The notes: a model not told the origin generated them from the letters alone. A stretch of 34,293 bases of DNA from Lachnospiraceae bacterium UBA6998 (GCA_002448395.1 DJXS01000117.1:1-34293), one strand, 5' to 3'. Shown: positions 7,482-16,929, numbered from the stretch's first letter. Made by a program: numbers and translations.

Positions 7482-8411
7482 ATGAGACTTAGAGACGGGA
7501 AGGCCGGCGAGAACACACTTGACCGGTCAGTATTTAAGAGAATATCCGGAGCGGGCTGCAGGGGAGACAGGATCACGATGAGTGCGGATCCGGTGACTCT
7601 GAAGACCTCGCAGATCGGAGAGCTGGCAGTTTATGCGGCGGTGAACGCCCTTTGTGCAGAGATGATCCTGCCGGAGAGTTTTCGCCCGGTGATCCTGCTT
7701 CCCCCGGGAACCGAAGAGAAGTGCCTGCGGGAGATTATGGATCAGATCTGCAGGGTGTGCACAGCGGAAGGTCTCGTAATCGAGGGAGGCCATACAGAGG
7801 TGACATCTGCTGTGAACAGGCCTGTCGTGATCGGCAGCTGTACAGGCATTCCCATGGAACGCGGGAGCGCAGGTCTCGGGCAGGACAAGGCCCAGATCAT
7901 CATGACAAAGTGGGCCGGAATGGAAGGCAGCTGTATTCTGGCAGAGGACAGAGAGGAACTCCGGGAAGTCTTTCCGGAGACGATCCTGATGCGGATGCGG
8001 GCACTTCGGAATTACCTCAGTGTACGCAGGGAGGCGCAGATCTGTACCGGAGAAGGCGCGGACTATCTCACAGATCTTTCGGAGGGAGGTATTCACGCGG
8101 CGCTCTGGAGGCTCTCCGTGAAGGCACAAAGCGGCTTTATAGTTGATACTCCGGCGATTCCTATGCTGCAGGAGACCATTGAATTTGCCAATCATTATGA
8201 TATAGATCCTTACAGGATGAGATCCGCGGGAAGTCTTCTGGCAGTGACCAGGGACGCAGAGATCCTGATCGGGAAACTCGAAGACAACGGGATTCCCGCT
8301 GTCAGAATCGGGGAACTCACAGGGGATCATGATAAAATACTAAGAAACGATGAGGAGATCCGTTACCTGGATCTTCCGCAGCCGGATGAACTGCTAAGGA
8401 TCATTCAATAA
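7482..8411 (+). CDS. AIR synthase-related (PurM/HypE superfamily) protein
   Basis: This 309-residue protein has the two-domain layout of the PurM/HypE/SelD ATP-binding superfamily. The N-terminal half includes TSQIGELAVYAAVNAL, which resembles the dimer-core helix of HypE. The C-terminal half contains DLSEGGIHAALWRLS and later DPYRMRSAGSLL, which match the superfamily's C-domain glycine motifs. The canonical N-terminal DDAA-type nucleotide loop and the C-terminal Cys of true HypE are not visible, and no other hydrogenase maturation gene is nearby. A maturation role is therefore unproven. The GGAGGG site is about 20 bases before the chosen ATG, which is too far, so the start is uncertain. Confidence 0.8.
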   Translation: MRLRDGKAGENTLDRSVFKRISGAGCRGDRITMSADPVTLKTSQIGELAVYAAVNALCAEMILPESFRPVILLPPGTEEKCLREIMDQICRVCTAEGLVIEGGHTEVTSAVNRPVVIGSCTGIPMERGSAGLGQDKAQIIMTKWAGMEGSCILAEDREELREVFPETILMRMRALRNYLSVRREAQICTGEGADYLTDLSEGGIHAALWRLSVKAQSGFIVDTPAIPMLQETIEFANHYDIDPYRMRSAGSLLAVTRDAEILIGKLEDNGIPAVRIGELTGDHDKILRNDEEIRYLDLPQPDELLRIIQ

Positions 8412-8449
8412 GGCATTCGGAAGCGGAACAGAATTTGGAGGAAAGATCC

Positions 8450-8941
8450 ATGAATATGCTTGAAGAAAAGGTACTGGGAATCATAGAGAAGAACAGCCGC
8501 GTCTCCACAAGAGAGATGGCCGTCGTTCTGGGAACAGAGGAGATCGACGTGATAAATGCTCTGCAGAGCATGGAAGAAGCCGGCATCATCTGCGGTTATC
8601 ACACAATGATCGACTGGGATAAAACGGATATCGATAAGGTGACCGCTCTGATCGAAGTGCGCGTAACGCCCCAGAGAGGAAAAGGTTTTGACGATATTGC
8701 AGAGAGGATTTACAAGTATCCCGAAGTAAACTCCGTCTATCTGATCTCCGGCGGATATGACCTGCTGGTGACCCTGGAAGGAAAATCTCTGAAGGAAGTG
8801 TCAAGATTCGTATCCAGCAAGCTTTCCACCCTCGACACCGTGATCAGCACAGCCACACACTTTATCCTCAAGAAATATAAGGATCACGGAACGATCATGA
8901 CCAGGAAGTATGAAGATCAGAGAGAGATGATTACCCCCTGA
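8450..8941 (+). CDS. Lrp/AsnC-family transcriptional regulator
   Basis: This 163-residue protein has an N-terminal winged helix (about 1-50) with the order of Lrp proteins, then a RAM ligand-binding domain (about 60-145) with VNSVYLISGGYDLLVTLEG. Such regulators usually sense amino acids. A TTG five codons earlier is in frame, but GGAGGA lies immediately upstream of this ATG, which decides the start. The adjacent aminotransferase gene begins 50 bases downstream on the same strand. This regulator-aminotransferase pair suggests control of amino-acid turnover, which is an inference. Confidence 0.9.
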   Translation: MNMLEEKVLGIIEKNSRVSTREMAVVLGTEEIDVINALQSMEEAGIICGYHTMIDWDKTDIDKVTALIEVRVTPQRGKGFDDIAERIYKYPEVNSVYLISGGYDLLVTLEGKSLKEVSRFVSSKLSTLDTVISTATHFILKKYKDHGTIMTRKYEDQREMITP

Positions 8942-8991
8942 ACAATTGCCCGGAGAAAGACACAATATTGATTCAGGAAAGAGGTAAATGA

Positions 8992-10182
8992 ATGAGTAAA
9001 CAGGAAAAACTGCTTGCGGAGAAGACCGTTGGTCTTAAGCCGTCGGGCATTCGTCGATTTTTTGACCTTGTCAGCGAGATGAAGGACGCGATTTCCCTCG
9101 GTGTGGGCGAGCCGGACTTTGATACGCCGTGGCACATCAGGGATGAGGGCATCTACTCGCTGGAGAAGGGCCGCACTTTCTACACCTCCAACTCCGGTCT
9201 GAAGGAGCTCAGGGAGGAGATCGCGGCATATATGAAGAGGACCCAGGGCATCACTTATGATCCCATAGGAGAGATCCTGATCACTGTGGGCGGTTCGGAG
9301 GCTATTGACCTGATGTTCCGCGCTATGATCAACGAAGGTGATGAAGTGCTGATCCCGCAGCCTTCCTACGTCTCTTATGAGCCCTGCACCATTCTGGCAG
9401 ACGGAAAGCCGGTGGTCATACCGCTCAAGAATGAGAATGAATTCAGGCTCAAACCCGAAGAATTAAAAGCTGCGATCACGCCCAGATCCAAGATCCTGGT
9501 GCTTCCTTATCCCAACAACCCTACGGGAGCGGTCATGGAGAAGGAAGATCTGTCGGCGATCGCGGATATCATTATCGAAAATGACCTGTATGTTCTTTCC
9601 GATGAGATCTACGGTGAACTGACTTATTCAGGGAGCCATGTCTCGATCGCTTCTCTCCCCGGCATGAAGGAGAGAACGGTGCTCGTCAACGGATTCTCCA
9701 AAGCCTATGCAATGACCGGATGGAGAATGGGTTATGCGTGCGGACCGAAGGAGATCCTGGCCCAGATGACCAAGATCCACCAGTACGCGATCATGTGCGC
9801 GCCGACCACCAGCCAGTACGCGGCGATCGAAGCTCTTCGCAACGGCGACGACGACGTGGCCCAGATGCGCGAATCCTACAATCAGAGGCGCCGTTTCGTC
9901 ATGCACAAGCTCGAGGGAATGGGACTTCCGTGCTTTGAGCCCCAGGGAGCATTCTATGTTTTCCCCTGCATCAAGGAATTCGGCATGAGCAGCGAGGAAT
10001 TTGCAGAGGAACTTCTTAAGGAAGAAAAAGTAGCCATCGTTCCCGGAACGGCTTTCGGCGACAGCGGTGAGGGATATCTGAGAATATCCTACGCTTATTC
10101 TATTGAGAACTTGAGGGAAGCACTGGGAAGACTTTCCAAATTTGTGAAGAAACTTAGGGAGAAGAACTCCGGAAAGAAGTAA
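8992..10182 (+). CDS. PLP-dependent aminotransferase, class I/II
   Basis: This 396-residue fold-type I aminotransferase carries the Schiff-base lysine Lys237 in NGFSKAYAMTGWRMGY, the PNNPTG motif (175-180), the cofactor-contacting SDEIY (203-207) and a C-terminal Arg (LRISYAYS) for the substrate carboxylate. It resembles the aromatic or broad-specificity subgroup (AraT/PatA-like), but substrate cannot be fixed from sequence. Its start follows AAAGAGGT. The upstream Lrp-type gene is the likely regulator, and trmL starts nine bases after its stop. Confidence 0.93.
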   Translation: MSKQEKLLAEKTVGLKPSGIRRFFDLVSEMKDAISLGVGEPDFDTPWHIRDEGIYSLEKGRTFYTSNSGLKELREEIAAYMKRTQGITYDPIGEILITVGGSEAIDLMFRAMINEGDEVLIPQPSYVSYEPCTILADGKPVVIPLKNENEFRLKPEELKAAITPRSKILVLPYPNNPTGAVMEKEDLSAIADIIIENDLYVLSDEIYGELTYSGSHVSIASLPGMKERTVLVNGFSKAYAMTGWRMGYACGPKEILAQMTKIHQYAIMCAPTTSQYAAIEALRNGDDDVAQMRESYNQRRRFVMHKLEGMGLPCFEPQGAFYVFPCIKEFGMSSEEFAEELLKEEKVAIVPGTAFGDSGEGYLRISYAYSIENLREALGRLSKFVKKLREKNSGKK

Positions 10183-10190
10183 GACAAACA

Positions 10191-10688
10191 ATGCACATTG
10201 TACTGCATGAGCCGGAAATACCCGGCAATACCGGCAATATCGGGCGTTCCTGTGTGGTCACGGGAACGTCCCTTCATCTGATCGAACCCCTTGGGTTTGA
10301 GATCACAGAGAAACAGATAAGGCGCTCAGGCCTGGACTACTGGAAGGACCTGGATGTTCACACATACGCGGATTATGGCGAATTTCTGGCCCGGAATCCA
10401 AATGCCAAAATATGGTATGCCACTACAAAGGCACACCAGATCTATTCGGACGTGACTTTCGGCCCCGATGACTACATTATGTTCGGCAAGGAGAGCGCGG
10501 GAATCCCGGAGGAAATTCTGGTGGAAAATGAAGAAACCTGTATCCGCATTCCGATGCTGGAGGGATACAGGAGTCTGAATCTGAGTAATTCGGTTGCAAT
10601 TGTGCTCTATGAGGCACTGCGACAGCAGGATTTTCTGTCCCTGGAGAGGGACGGGGAGCTTCACAGACTTCACTGGAAGAGTGAGTAA
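10191..10688 (+). CDS. trmL: tRNA (cytidine(34)-2'-O)-methyltransferase
   Basis: This 165-residue SPOUT-class enzyme methylates the ribose of the wobble base of tRNA-Leu isoacceptors. It has the family start MHIVLHEPEIPGNTGNIGR and the knot-forming C-terminal motifs FGKESAGIP and IPMLEGYRSLNLSNSVAIVL, which bind SAM. Length is typical. It is the last gene of the rightward group, and its stop lies eight bases from the stop of the convergent histidine kinase. A six-pair stem (GAGTAA/TTACTC) overlaps both ends. Confidence 0.95.
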   Translation: MHIVLHEPEIPGNTGNIGRSCVVTGTSLHLIEPLGFEITEKQIRRSGLDYWKDLDVHTYADYGEFLARNPNAKIWYATTKAHQIYSDVTFGPDDYIMFGKESAGIPEEILVENEETCIRIPMLEGYRSLNLSNSVAIVLYEALRQQDFLSLERDGELHRLHWKSE

Positions 10689-10696
10689 ACGGAAGG

Positions 10697-12139
10697 TTAC
10701 TCTGTATCCTCCTCGTCAAGCTCGTCGTTGAGATCCGATCTCTTGAGTGTGAAGGTAAATTTGCTGCCGACACCCTCTGTGCTGACAAGACTGATATTTT
10801 CACCGTGAGCCCTGATGATCTCACGGACTATGGACAGGCCAAGGCCTGTCCCTTTTTTGTCTTTGCCGCGGGAGAGATCGGTCTTGTAGAAGCGCTCCCA
10901 TATCTGGTTCTGGTCTTCCTTGGGAATGCCGATGCCGCTGTCCTTGACACTGACGAAGACTTTGCCTTTCTTTTCAGTGGTCTCGATCTCGATCTCCGAG
11001 TAGTAGTTGCTGAATTTGATGGCATTGTCGATGAGGTTGTAGAGGACCTGCTGGATCTTGTCCATGTCGGCATGAACGTAGAGGACATCGCCTGACAGGA
11101 TCAGGCGGATCCGGATGTTCTTGCTGCGGCAGACCTGCTCGAAGGAGGCGCTTACTTTGCGGATGACATCGTTGATGTCCCAGTCCGTCATCTGCAGGAG
11201 CATGCCCTTTGTGTTGAGGTTGTTGAGGGCCAGAAGACTGTTGGTCAGCTTGGTCAGACGCTCAGTCTCGTTAAGGACAACGCCGATATAATGATGGTGC
11301 ATCTCGGGAGGGATCGTTCCGTCCTGCATGGCTTCCAGAAAGCCCCGGATAGAGGTCAGGGGAGAGCGGAAGTCATGAGAGACATTGGCGATGAATTTCT
11401 TCTGGTCATCCTCGGAGGAGGCGACGGTCCTGGCCATGTAACCCAGAGAGGCCGCAAGATAGCCCATTTCATCGTCGCCTTCCACATTAAGTTCATAATG
11501 CATATTTCCCGCTGCGTACTGCTCTGTCGCGGCAATGATCTTTCTGAGGGGACGGTAGACGATTTCCGTGAAGAAGATCAGGATGATGATGGACAAAAAC
11601 AGAATAACAATGAGCATCAGATAAGAGATGTTCAGCATGTTGTTGGCATCTTCATCGATCTTGGAGGCAGCGGTGTGGATGATCACATAGCCCCTTGTCT
11701 TGTAATTGTTGATGATGGGGGCGATCACACTGAGTTTCTCCTCGTCGAAGGAGTCGAAAAAAGTGCCTCGCGTGTAATAATTCTTCTGCGTGACGGTGGG
11801 ATCGAACCCCTCCACGACGATCTCCTGCTCGGGATCCGGCGCGTCGGCAGAATTGACGATCATTCGGCCTGAAGGATTGATGATCCAGATCTCCGTGTCC
11901 ATAAAGTAGGAGAGGGACTCCATTTGTTTCTGAACCGTTTCGAGGGAGATCTCGGAATTATACAGATCCGCCGCATAGGTGTCCGCAATTCGGGTGGCCT
12001 CCTGGTACATGTTCCGGGAAGTCTGTCTCTGGCAGTACTCGTAGGTCAGCCTGGAGACAAAGGTAGCCACTGTCACGAAGCCGAAAAAAGCAAACAGAGC
12101 ATAGGCCAATATGAACTTGAGATAGATTGTTTTTCTCAT
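10697..12139 (-). CDS. HAMP-domain sensor histidine kinase
   Basis: This 480-residue kinase is cotranscribed with the response regulator upstream. It has a first membrane helix (about 8-28), an extracellular sensor region (about 30-168), a second helix (about 172-192) and a HAMP linker. The phosphoacceptor H box is NVSHDFRSPL with His255. The ATPase domain has an N box (NLIDNAIKFS) and glycine boxes (DSGIGIP, GTGLGLSIV). The layout is PhoR-like. The sensor has no recognisable ligand motif, so the stimulus is unknown. Confidence 0.93.
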   Translation of the reverse strand: MRKTIYLKFILAYALFAFFGFVTVATFVSRLTYEYCQRQTSRNMYQEATRIADTYAADLYNSEISLETVQKQMESLSYFMDTEIWIINPSGRMIVNSADAPDPEQEIVVEGFDPTVTQKNYYTRGTFFDSFDEEKLSVIAPIINNYKTRGYVIIHTAASKIDEDANNMLNISYLMLIVILFLSIIILIFFTEIVYRPLRKIIAATEQYAAGNMHYELNVEGDDEMGYLAASLGYMARTVASSEDDQKKFIANVSHDFRSPLTSIRGFLEAMQDGTIPPEMHHHYIGVVLNETERLTKLTNSLLALNNLNTKGMLLQMTDWDINDVIRKVSASFEQVCRSKNIRIRLILSGDVLYVHADMDKIQQVLYNLIDNAIKFSNYYSEIEIETTEKKGKVFVSVKDSGIGIPKEDQNQIWERFYKTDLSRGKDKKGTGLGLSIVREIIRAHGENISLVSTEGVGSKFTFTLKRSDLNDELDEEDTE

Positions 12140-12164
12140 ATTATGCCCGTTTCCGCCTCAGTCA

Positions 12165-12881
12165 CTATTTTGCCCGTGGATTGGTTTCAAACTTGTAGCC
12201 GATCCCCCAGATCGTGGAGATCTTCCAGCCCTCATGATCGTGGATCTTCTCGCGGATCCTCTTGATATGCACGTCCACTGTGCGCGTGTCGCCCACATAC
12301 TCGTAGCCCCAGATCTGGTCCAGGAGCTGCTCTCTGGTAAAGACACGGTTGGGACTTGCGGCGAGGCAGTAGAGAAGTTCCAGTTCCTTGGGAGGCATGT
12401 CGATCTGCTCTCCCATGTATGTGACGGAATAGTTGGTGAGATTGATCGTCAGATCGGGATAACTCACCGTTTTATCGCCAGAACCTGCGGCTTCGGCAGC
12501 CGGCTTTTTGTTGTAGCGGCGAAGGACAGCCTTGACTCTTGCCACAAGCTCCTTGGAATCGAAGGGCTTCTGCATATAATCGTCGGCGCCCATCTCAAGA
12601 CCGAGAACTTTGTCGAAGATCTCGCCTTTGGCGGAGAGCATGATGATCGGCGTGTCCTTGCCGGAGCGGACCTCGCGGCAGACCTGGTAGCCGTCCATGC
12701 CCGGGAGCATGAGGTCGAGCAGGATCAGATCGGGCTCGAAGCTCTCTACGGCGGCAATAGCCGCCTCGCCGTCTCCCACAATCTTGGTCTCGTAGCATTC
12801 CTTCATCAGATAGAGACTGATGAGCTCAGCGATATTGGAATCGTCGTCGACGATCAGGATTTTCTGTCTGGCAGCAGCCAT
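12165..12881 (-). CDS. OmpR/PhoB-family response regulator
   Basis: This 238-residue regulator has a receiver domain with the acidic pocket DDD (12-14), phosphoacceptor Asp56 in LLDLMLPGMDG, and the conserved Lys in MQKPF. A short linker leads to a winged-helix DNA-binding domain with REQLLDQIWGYEYVGDTRTVDVHIKRIR written across its recognition region (key residues Asp, Arg and Val of the DTRTVDVH loop). It precedes its kinase by 25 bases. It starts 44 bases after the mutS2 stop, with a GGGGGA site and no clear promoter between, so cotranscription with mutS2 is possible. Confidence 0.94.
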   Translation of the reverse strand: MAAARQKILIVDDDSNIAELISLYLMKECYETKIVGDGEAAIAAVESFEPDLILLDLMLPGMDGYQVCREVRSGKDTPIIMLSAKGEIFDKVLGLEMGADDYMQKPFDSKELVARVKAVLRRYNKKPAAEAAGSGDKTVSYPDLTINLTNYSVTYMGEQIDMPPKELELLYCLAASPNRVFTREQLLDQIWGYEYVGDTRTVDVHIKRIREKIHDHEGWKISTIWGIGYKFETNPRAK

Positions 12882-12925
12882 AGGTATTGTCCCCCTGTTT
12901 CAAAATATAGAATTTCCGTCCGTTA

Positions 12926-15385
12926 TTACTGCAGTTCGACGATGGTGACGCCTGCATCGCCTTCACCGAAATCGCCGAGCCGGTATTTTTTGATCCACTT
13001 CTGTCTGCGCAGGTAGTTGTGGACCGCTTTGCGAAGAGCTCCTGTTCCCTTGCCGTGTACAATGCGGACACTGGAGAGATGGGACATTCTAGCGTCGTCG
13101 AGATATTTGTCCAGCTCATTAATGGCCTCGTCTGTGGTCATTCCCAGAAGATTCAGCTCCGGAGAGATGGACTGGTTTCTGGAGAAATCGAGGTTTCTCT
13201 GCTTATTGCCCGCGCCGCCCGCGTTCTCGAAAGCCTTCTTCATGCTGCTGCGGGAATTGCTCTTGACGGGATTGCCGTACGCGTCCTCTTCGATCAAAGT
13301 CAGGTCGCTGAGCGCCACCTTGGAGTTCATGATTCCGCAGCGGACGGACACCTTGCCGTTGGAGTCCGGAAGGGCAGTCACAACGCCGGTCAGTCCCATA
13401 GAGATTACGCGGACCTTGTCGCCCACATGAAGATCGGAAGCCTTGAGCTTCCCTGTGACCTGCTCCTCCGGCTTGCGGCTGAGCTTCTCATTCTTCTTGG
13501 AGACCTGCTCGCGCAGAGAGGATCTTGCCCGCTCCATAGCTGCCATATCGCCGCCGCGTCCGCTCTTTCTCATCTCGGAGATCGCCGCGTCAGCCTTCTT
13601 CTTGGCGTCCGCGAGAATGTCTCTCGCCTCCTCGTTGGCTTTCTCGAGGATCTTGTCCCGGCGCTCGTCCATGAGCTTCTCTTTATTCCGGATCTTCTTC
13701 TGTTCTTTCTCTATAGACTCTCTGAGAGCGGAGATTTCTTCCTGCTCTCTCTGTATCCGGATCCGTTTCTCTTCCAGATCGGCCAGGATGTCTTCCATGT
13801 TCTGGGTCTCCTGGCTCAGCTGCTCCCGGGCCGCTTCAATGATGTTCTCGGGAAGTCCCAGTTTCTTAGAGATCGCGAAAGCGTTGGATTTGCCGGGCAC
13901 ACCGATCAGCAGCCGGTATGTGGGCTGCAGCGTCTCCACATTGAACTCACAGCTGGCGTTTGTGACGCCGGGTGTGTTCATGGCATAGACCTTGAGTTCA
14001 CTGTAGTGAGTTGTAGCTACGGCGCGGATCCCCCGCTCATGCAGATAGTTCAAAATAGAGATAGCCAGCGCAGCTCCCTCTGTCGGGTCGGTTCCCGCAC
14101 CCAGTTCGTCGAACAGGCACAGGCTGCTCTCATCCACATCTTTGAGAATATCTACGATGGTGGTCATATGGGAGGAGAAAGTGGACAGGCTCTGCTCAAT
14201 ACTCTGCTCATCGCCGATATCGGCGTACACTTCACTAAAGAGCGCGATCTCACTGCGGTCGCCGGCGGGAATATGAAGTCCCGCCATACCCATCAGTTCA
14301 AACAGGCCGATGGTCTTTAAAGTGACAGTTTTGCCGCCCGTGTTGGGACCTGTGATGACGATCAGGTCGTAATCATCTCCGAGCTCCAGATCGATAGGCA
14401 CTACTTTCTTTTTGTCAATAAGGGGATGTCTGCCCTTGTTGATCTTAATATATCTTCTGTTGTTGAGAAGGGGCATGGTGGCGTTCTGCTCAAGCGCGAG
14501 CTTGGCTTTTGCGAAGATGAAATCAAGCTTCGTCATATTCGCCGCGTTGTCCCTCAGGGCCATGAGATTATCCGCAGCCTCTGCGGAGAGAGAGGCCAGG
14601 ACTTTCTCGATCTCCTGCTTCTCCTGCAGCGTCAGTTCGCGGATCTGATTGTTGAGATTGACGATGGCAGCTGGCTCTATGAAGAGAGTGGAGCCGCTGG
14701 CACTTTGATCATGGACAATACCCTGTACCTGATTCTTATATTCGGATTTAATGGGAATGCAGTAGCGGTTTCCGCGCATAGTGACAACGCTGTCCTGCAG
14801 GTAAGGAGCCAGCGTCACATTTACCATTTTATTGAGCTGCTGATGGATCCTTCCGCTCGCTTCGCTGATCTCCCGGCGGACTCTGCGAAGTCCCGGGCTC
14901 GCCTCGTCCGCAATCTCGTCCTCGGAGAGGATGCAGCGGAGAATCTCCCTGGAGAGGCTCTTTAAGGGATAGAGGCAGTCAAAGAGATCGAAGAGAATGT
15001 TATCCTCAGGCTTTATCTGCTCATTGCTCCCGATGGCGGAAACGCCTCTTCCGCCAGACTCTGTAGTGCCGTATTCCTGCACGCGCCCGACATTGTCAAG
15101 AAAAGAAGCCAGATGGAGCAGTTCCGCTGCAGTAAGAGTGCTTCCGATAGAGAGCGCGCCGAAAGTATAGCCGAAGTCCCTGTTGGAGCCGAAATTTACA
15201 TTTCCCTTCCGGATCAGGAGCTGCAGAGCGGCGTCTGTCTCCTCCTGGGCCAGACGAATGTCAGCCAGGTTGTCCATGGGCCTTAGTTCCCTGCACAGTG
15301 CCTTGGCCGGCGCGGAATTTGCGTTCTCGGTCAGTTTATCTATGATCTTATTGAATTCAACAATATGTAAAACTTTATCGTTCAT
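12926..15385 (-). CDS. mutS2: MutS2 with C-terminal Smr domain
   Basis: MutS2 belongs to the MutS ATPase family but lacks the mismatch-recognition domains. It acts in recombination control and, as shown in Bacillus, in rescue of collided ribosomes. The 819-residue length is typical. The Walker A motif is GPNTGGKT (346-353), followed by the Walker B region CLFDELGAGTDPTEG and the signature THYSELK. A long Lys/Glu-rich coiled coil covers about 520-620. The C-terminal Smr domain (about 740-819) has HGKGTGALR, while its usual LDxRG start is LNLLG here. It is divergently transcribed from the HtrA-like gene. Confidence 0.95.
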   Translation of the reverse strand: MNDKVLHIVEFNKIIDKLTENANSAPAKALCRELRPMDNLADIRLAQEETDAALQLLIRKGNVNFGSNRDFGYTFGALSIGSTLTAAELLHLASFLDNVGRVQEYGTTESGGRGVSAIGSNEQIKPEDNILFDLFDCLYPLKSLSREILRCILSEDEIADEASPGLRRVRREISEASGRIHQQLNKMVNVTLAPYLQDSVVTMRGNRYCIPIKSEYKNQVQGIVHDQSASGSTLFIEPAAIVNLNNQIRELTLQEKQEIEKVLASLSAEAADNLMALRDNAANMTKLDFIFAKAKLALEQNATMPLLNNRRYIKINKGRHPLIDKKKVVPIDLELGDDYDLIVITGPNTGGKTVTLKTIGLFELMGMAGLHIPAGDRSEIALFSEVYADIGDEQSIEQSLSTFSSHMTTIVDILKDVDESSLCLFDELGAGTDPTEGAALAISILNYLHERGIRAVATTHYSELKVYAMNTPGVTNASCEFNVETLQPTYRLLIGVPGKSNAFAISKKLGLPENIIEAAREQLSQETQNMEDILADLEEKRIRIQREQEEISALRESIEKEQKKIRNKEKLMDERRDKILEKANEEARDILADAKKKADAAISEMRKSGRGGDMAAMERARSSLREQVSKKNEKLSRKPEEQVTGKLKASDLHVGDKVRVISMGLTGVVTALPDSNGKVSVRCGIMNSKVALSDLTLIEEDAYGNPVKSNSRSSMKKAFENAGGAGNKQRNLDFSRNQSISPELNLLGMTTDEAINELDKYLDDARMSHLSSVRIVHGKGTGALRKAVHNYLRRQKWIKKYRLGDFGEGDAGVTIVELQ

Positions 15386-15449
15386 GGAAATCGTGATTCT
15401 CCCGGTTAAGCTGATGATCGATTTTTTCCGCAGGTTTACCCATGGGGAT

Positions 15450-15480
15450 AGTATAGCACATCTGCGACGGTTCTTTTCAA
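15450..15480 (-). promoter_or_regulatory. mutS2 promoter
   Basis: Read on the minus strand: TTGAAA, a 19-base spacer, then TGCTATACT, an extended -10. The long spacer is tolerated with the TG extension. Its -35 overlaps that of the opposite promoter. Confidence 0.5.
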
Positions 15481-15502
15481 TTTCCTGCGGTCGGGGTATA
15501 CT
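15474..15502 (+). promoter_or_regulatory. Promoter of the HtrA-like gene
   Basis: TTTTCA (15474-15479), 17-base spacer, TATACT (15497-15502). It shares its -35 bases with the divergent mutS2 promoter, so polymerase binding at the two is probably mutually exclusive. Confidence 0.5.
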
Positions 15503-15537
15503 TTAGAAAAAATGTGAACTGTAATAAGGATTAAACT

Positions 15538-16929
15538 ATGAGTAATGAACATCCCGACAGGAATGAAAACATGCAGGACAAACTGCAGGAAATAAAGAAA
15601 AACGCGGAAACAGGCAGTGCCTCCCAGCCTAAGGAACAGGATTCCGACATAGGATTTCTGCAGGAGGAGATCAAAAAGCGCCCCCGCAACAGAAAGAAAA
15701 TGATGCGTCAGATGATGACGATCGCCATCATGGCGGCAGTCTTCGGAGCGGTAGCCTGTCTGTTCTTCCTGCTTTTAGAGCCGATCTTCACCAGAATGCT
15801 GTACCCGGAGGAAGCCGTGACGGGCGTCACCTATCCCGAGGAGACGGAAATCGAGGAGCTCACACCTGAGGAAATGCTGGTCAACGAAGAGGAGAAGGCC
15901 GCGACAGAGGAGCAGGAGAGGATCCGCGAAGAGGTCGACCGCATCCTGAGGGACAAGGAAAGGGGTACAAGAGCTGTCGGAAACCTTTACAGCGCACTGC
16001 GCTCCGTAGCACTGGATTCACTCTATTTTCTTGTAGACGTATCGGAGATCTCATCAGACACAGATTGGTTCAACGACCCCTATGAGACAAGAGGTACAGT
16101 TTCCGGAATCATTATTGCCAAAACAGACTCGGAAGCGCAGATTCTTGTATATTCACCGGGGATTAACGCCGCACAGACAATACAGGTAACTTTTTATGAC
16201 GGCTCCTTTGTGGAGGGATCGATCCGCTCTTATGACAGAGTATCCGGAATTGCTGTGCTCAGCGCAGGTCTGGATGGCGTAAGAGGGGAAGTAAAAGAGA
16301 AGCTTAAGGCGGCGAATCTGGGATCCTCAGCGCTTTCCGTGGTAGCGGGAAGGCCGCTGATCGCCGTGGGAAGGCCAACGGGAAACAGCGGAAGCACTAT
16401 CTACGGGACAGTTACCTCTGCGACTGCGAATCTTCCGATACAGGATTCGGGGTTTTGGCAGCTCACAACAGATATTTATGGCAGCAGGAACGCATCCGGC
16501 GTGCTGATCGATCCGGACGGGCGTGTGGTAGGAATCATCGATTCTGTTCACGGAAGACCCGATATGCCTAATATTCTCTGCGCCATAGGCATCTCAGAGA
16601 CCAAACAGCTGATAGAAAAATTATCTGCGGGAGGCAAAAAAGCGTATCTTGGTGTACAATGTACAGATGTGCCGAATGATGTGCGCTCCAGAATGAATAT
16701 TCCGGACGGAGTTTATCTGAGCGGAGTAACGGATGATTCTCCCGCAATGAACGCGGGTCTCCAGAAAGGAGATGTGATCACCTACATGGGTGAGGAAGAA
16801 GTGCATTCCAGCACGGCGATCTCCCGCATCCTTTTGGAGAACGAAGCAGGGAATGAGATATCCATCACCTTGCTGCGTCCAAGTGGAGACGGCTACACGG
16901 AAATGGAGCTGAACGTCACACTGGAGTGA
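15538..16929 (+). CDS. HtrA/DegP-like membrane protein, protease triad lost
   Basis: This 463-residue protein has a charged cytoplasmic N terminus (1-55), one membrane helix (about 58-80), an acidic coiled linker (90-142), a trypsin-like domain (about 183-365) and a C-terminal PDZ domain (about 368-463) with AYLGVQ and GLQKGDVI. The fold follows HtrA closely, but the catalytic positions do not. The TNNHVV site is VYSPGI, the TDxAV aspartate site is SGIAV, and the GNSGGPL serine site is RNASGVL with Ala319. All three triad residues are therefore absent by my alignment. A peptide-binding or scaffold role at the envelope is inferred. A YhaM-like gene follows after 62 bases. Confidence 0.85.
   Translation: MSNEHPDRNENMQDKLQEIKKNAETGSASQPKEQDSDIGFLQEEIKKRPRNRKKMMRQMMTIAIMAAVFGAVACLFFLLLEPIFTRMLYPEEAVTGVTYPEETEIEELTPEEMLVNEEEKAATEEQERIREEVDRILRDKERGTRAVGNLYSALRSVALDSLYFLVDVSEISSDTDWFNDPYETRGTVSGIIIAKTDSEAQILVYSPGINAAQTIQVTFYDGSFVEGSIRSYDRVSGIAVLSAGLDGVRGEVKEKLKAANLGSSALSVVAGRPLIAVGRPTGNSGSTIYGTVTSATANLPIQDSGFWQLTTDIYGSRNASGVLIDPDGRVVGIIDSVHGRPDMPNILCAIGISETKQLIEKLSAGGKKAYLGVQCTDVPNDVRSRMNIPDGVYLSGVTDDSPAMNAGLQKGDVITYMGEEEVHSSTAISRILLENEAGNEISITLLRPSGDGYTEMELNVTLE

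Noticed and set aside
13019..14320. A 433-codon plus-strand frame opposite mutS2.
   Set aside because: It is an antisense shadow of mutS2, whose Walker A, Walker B and Smr motifs are all on the minus strand.
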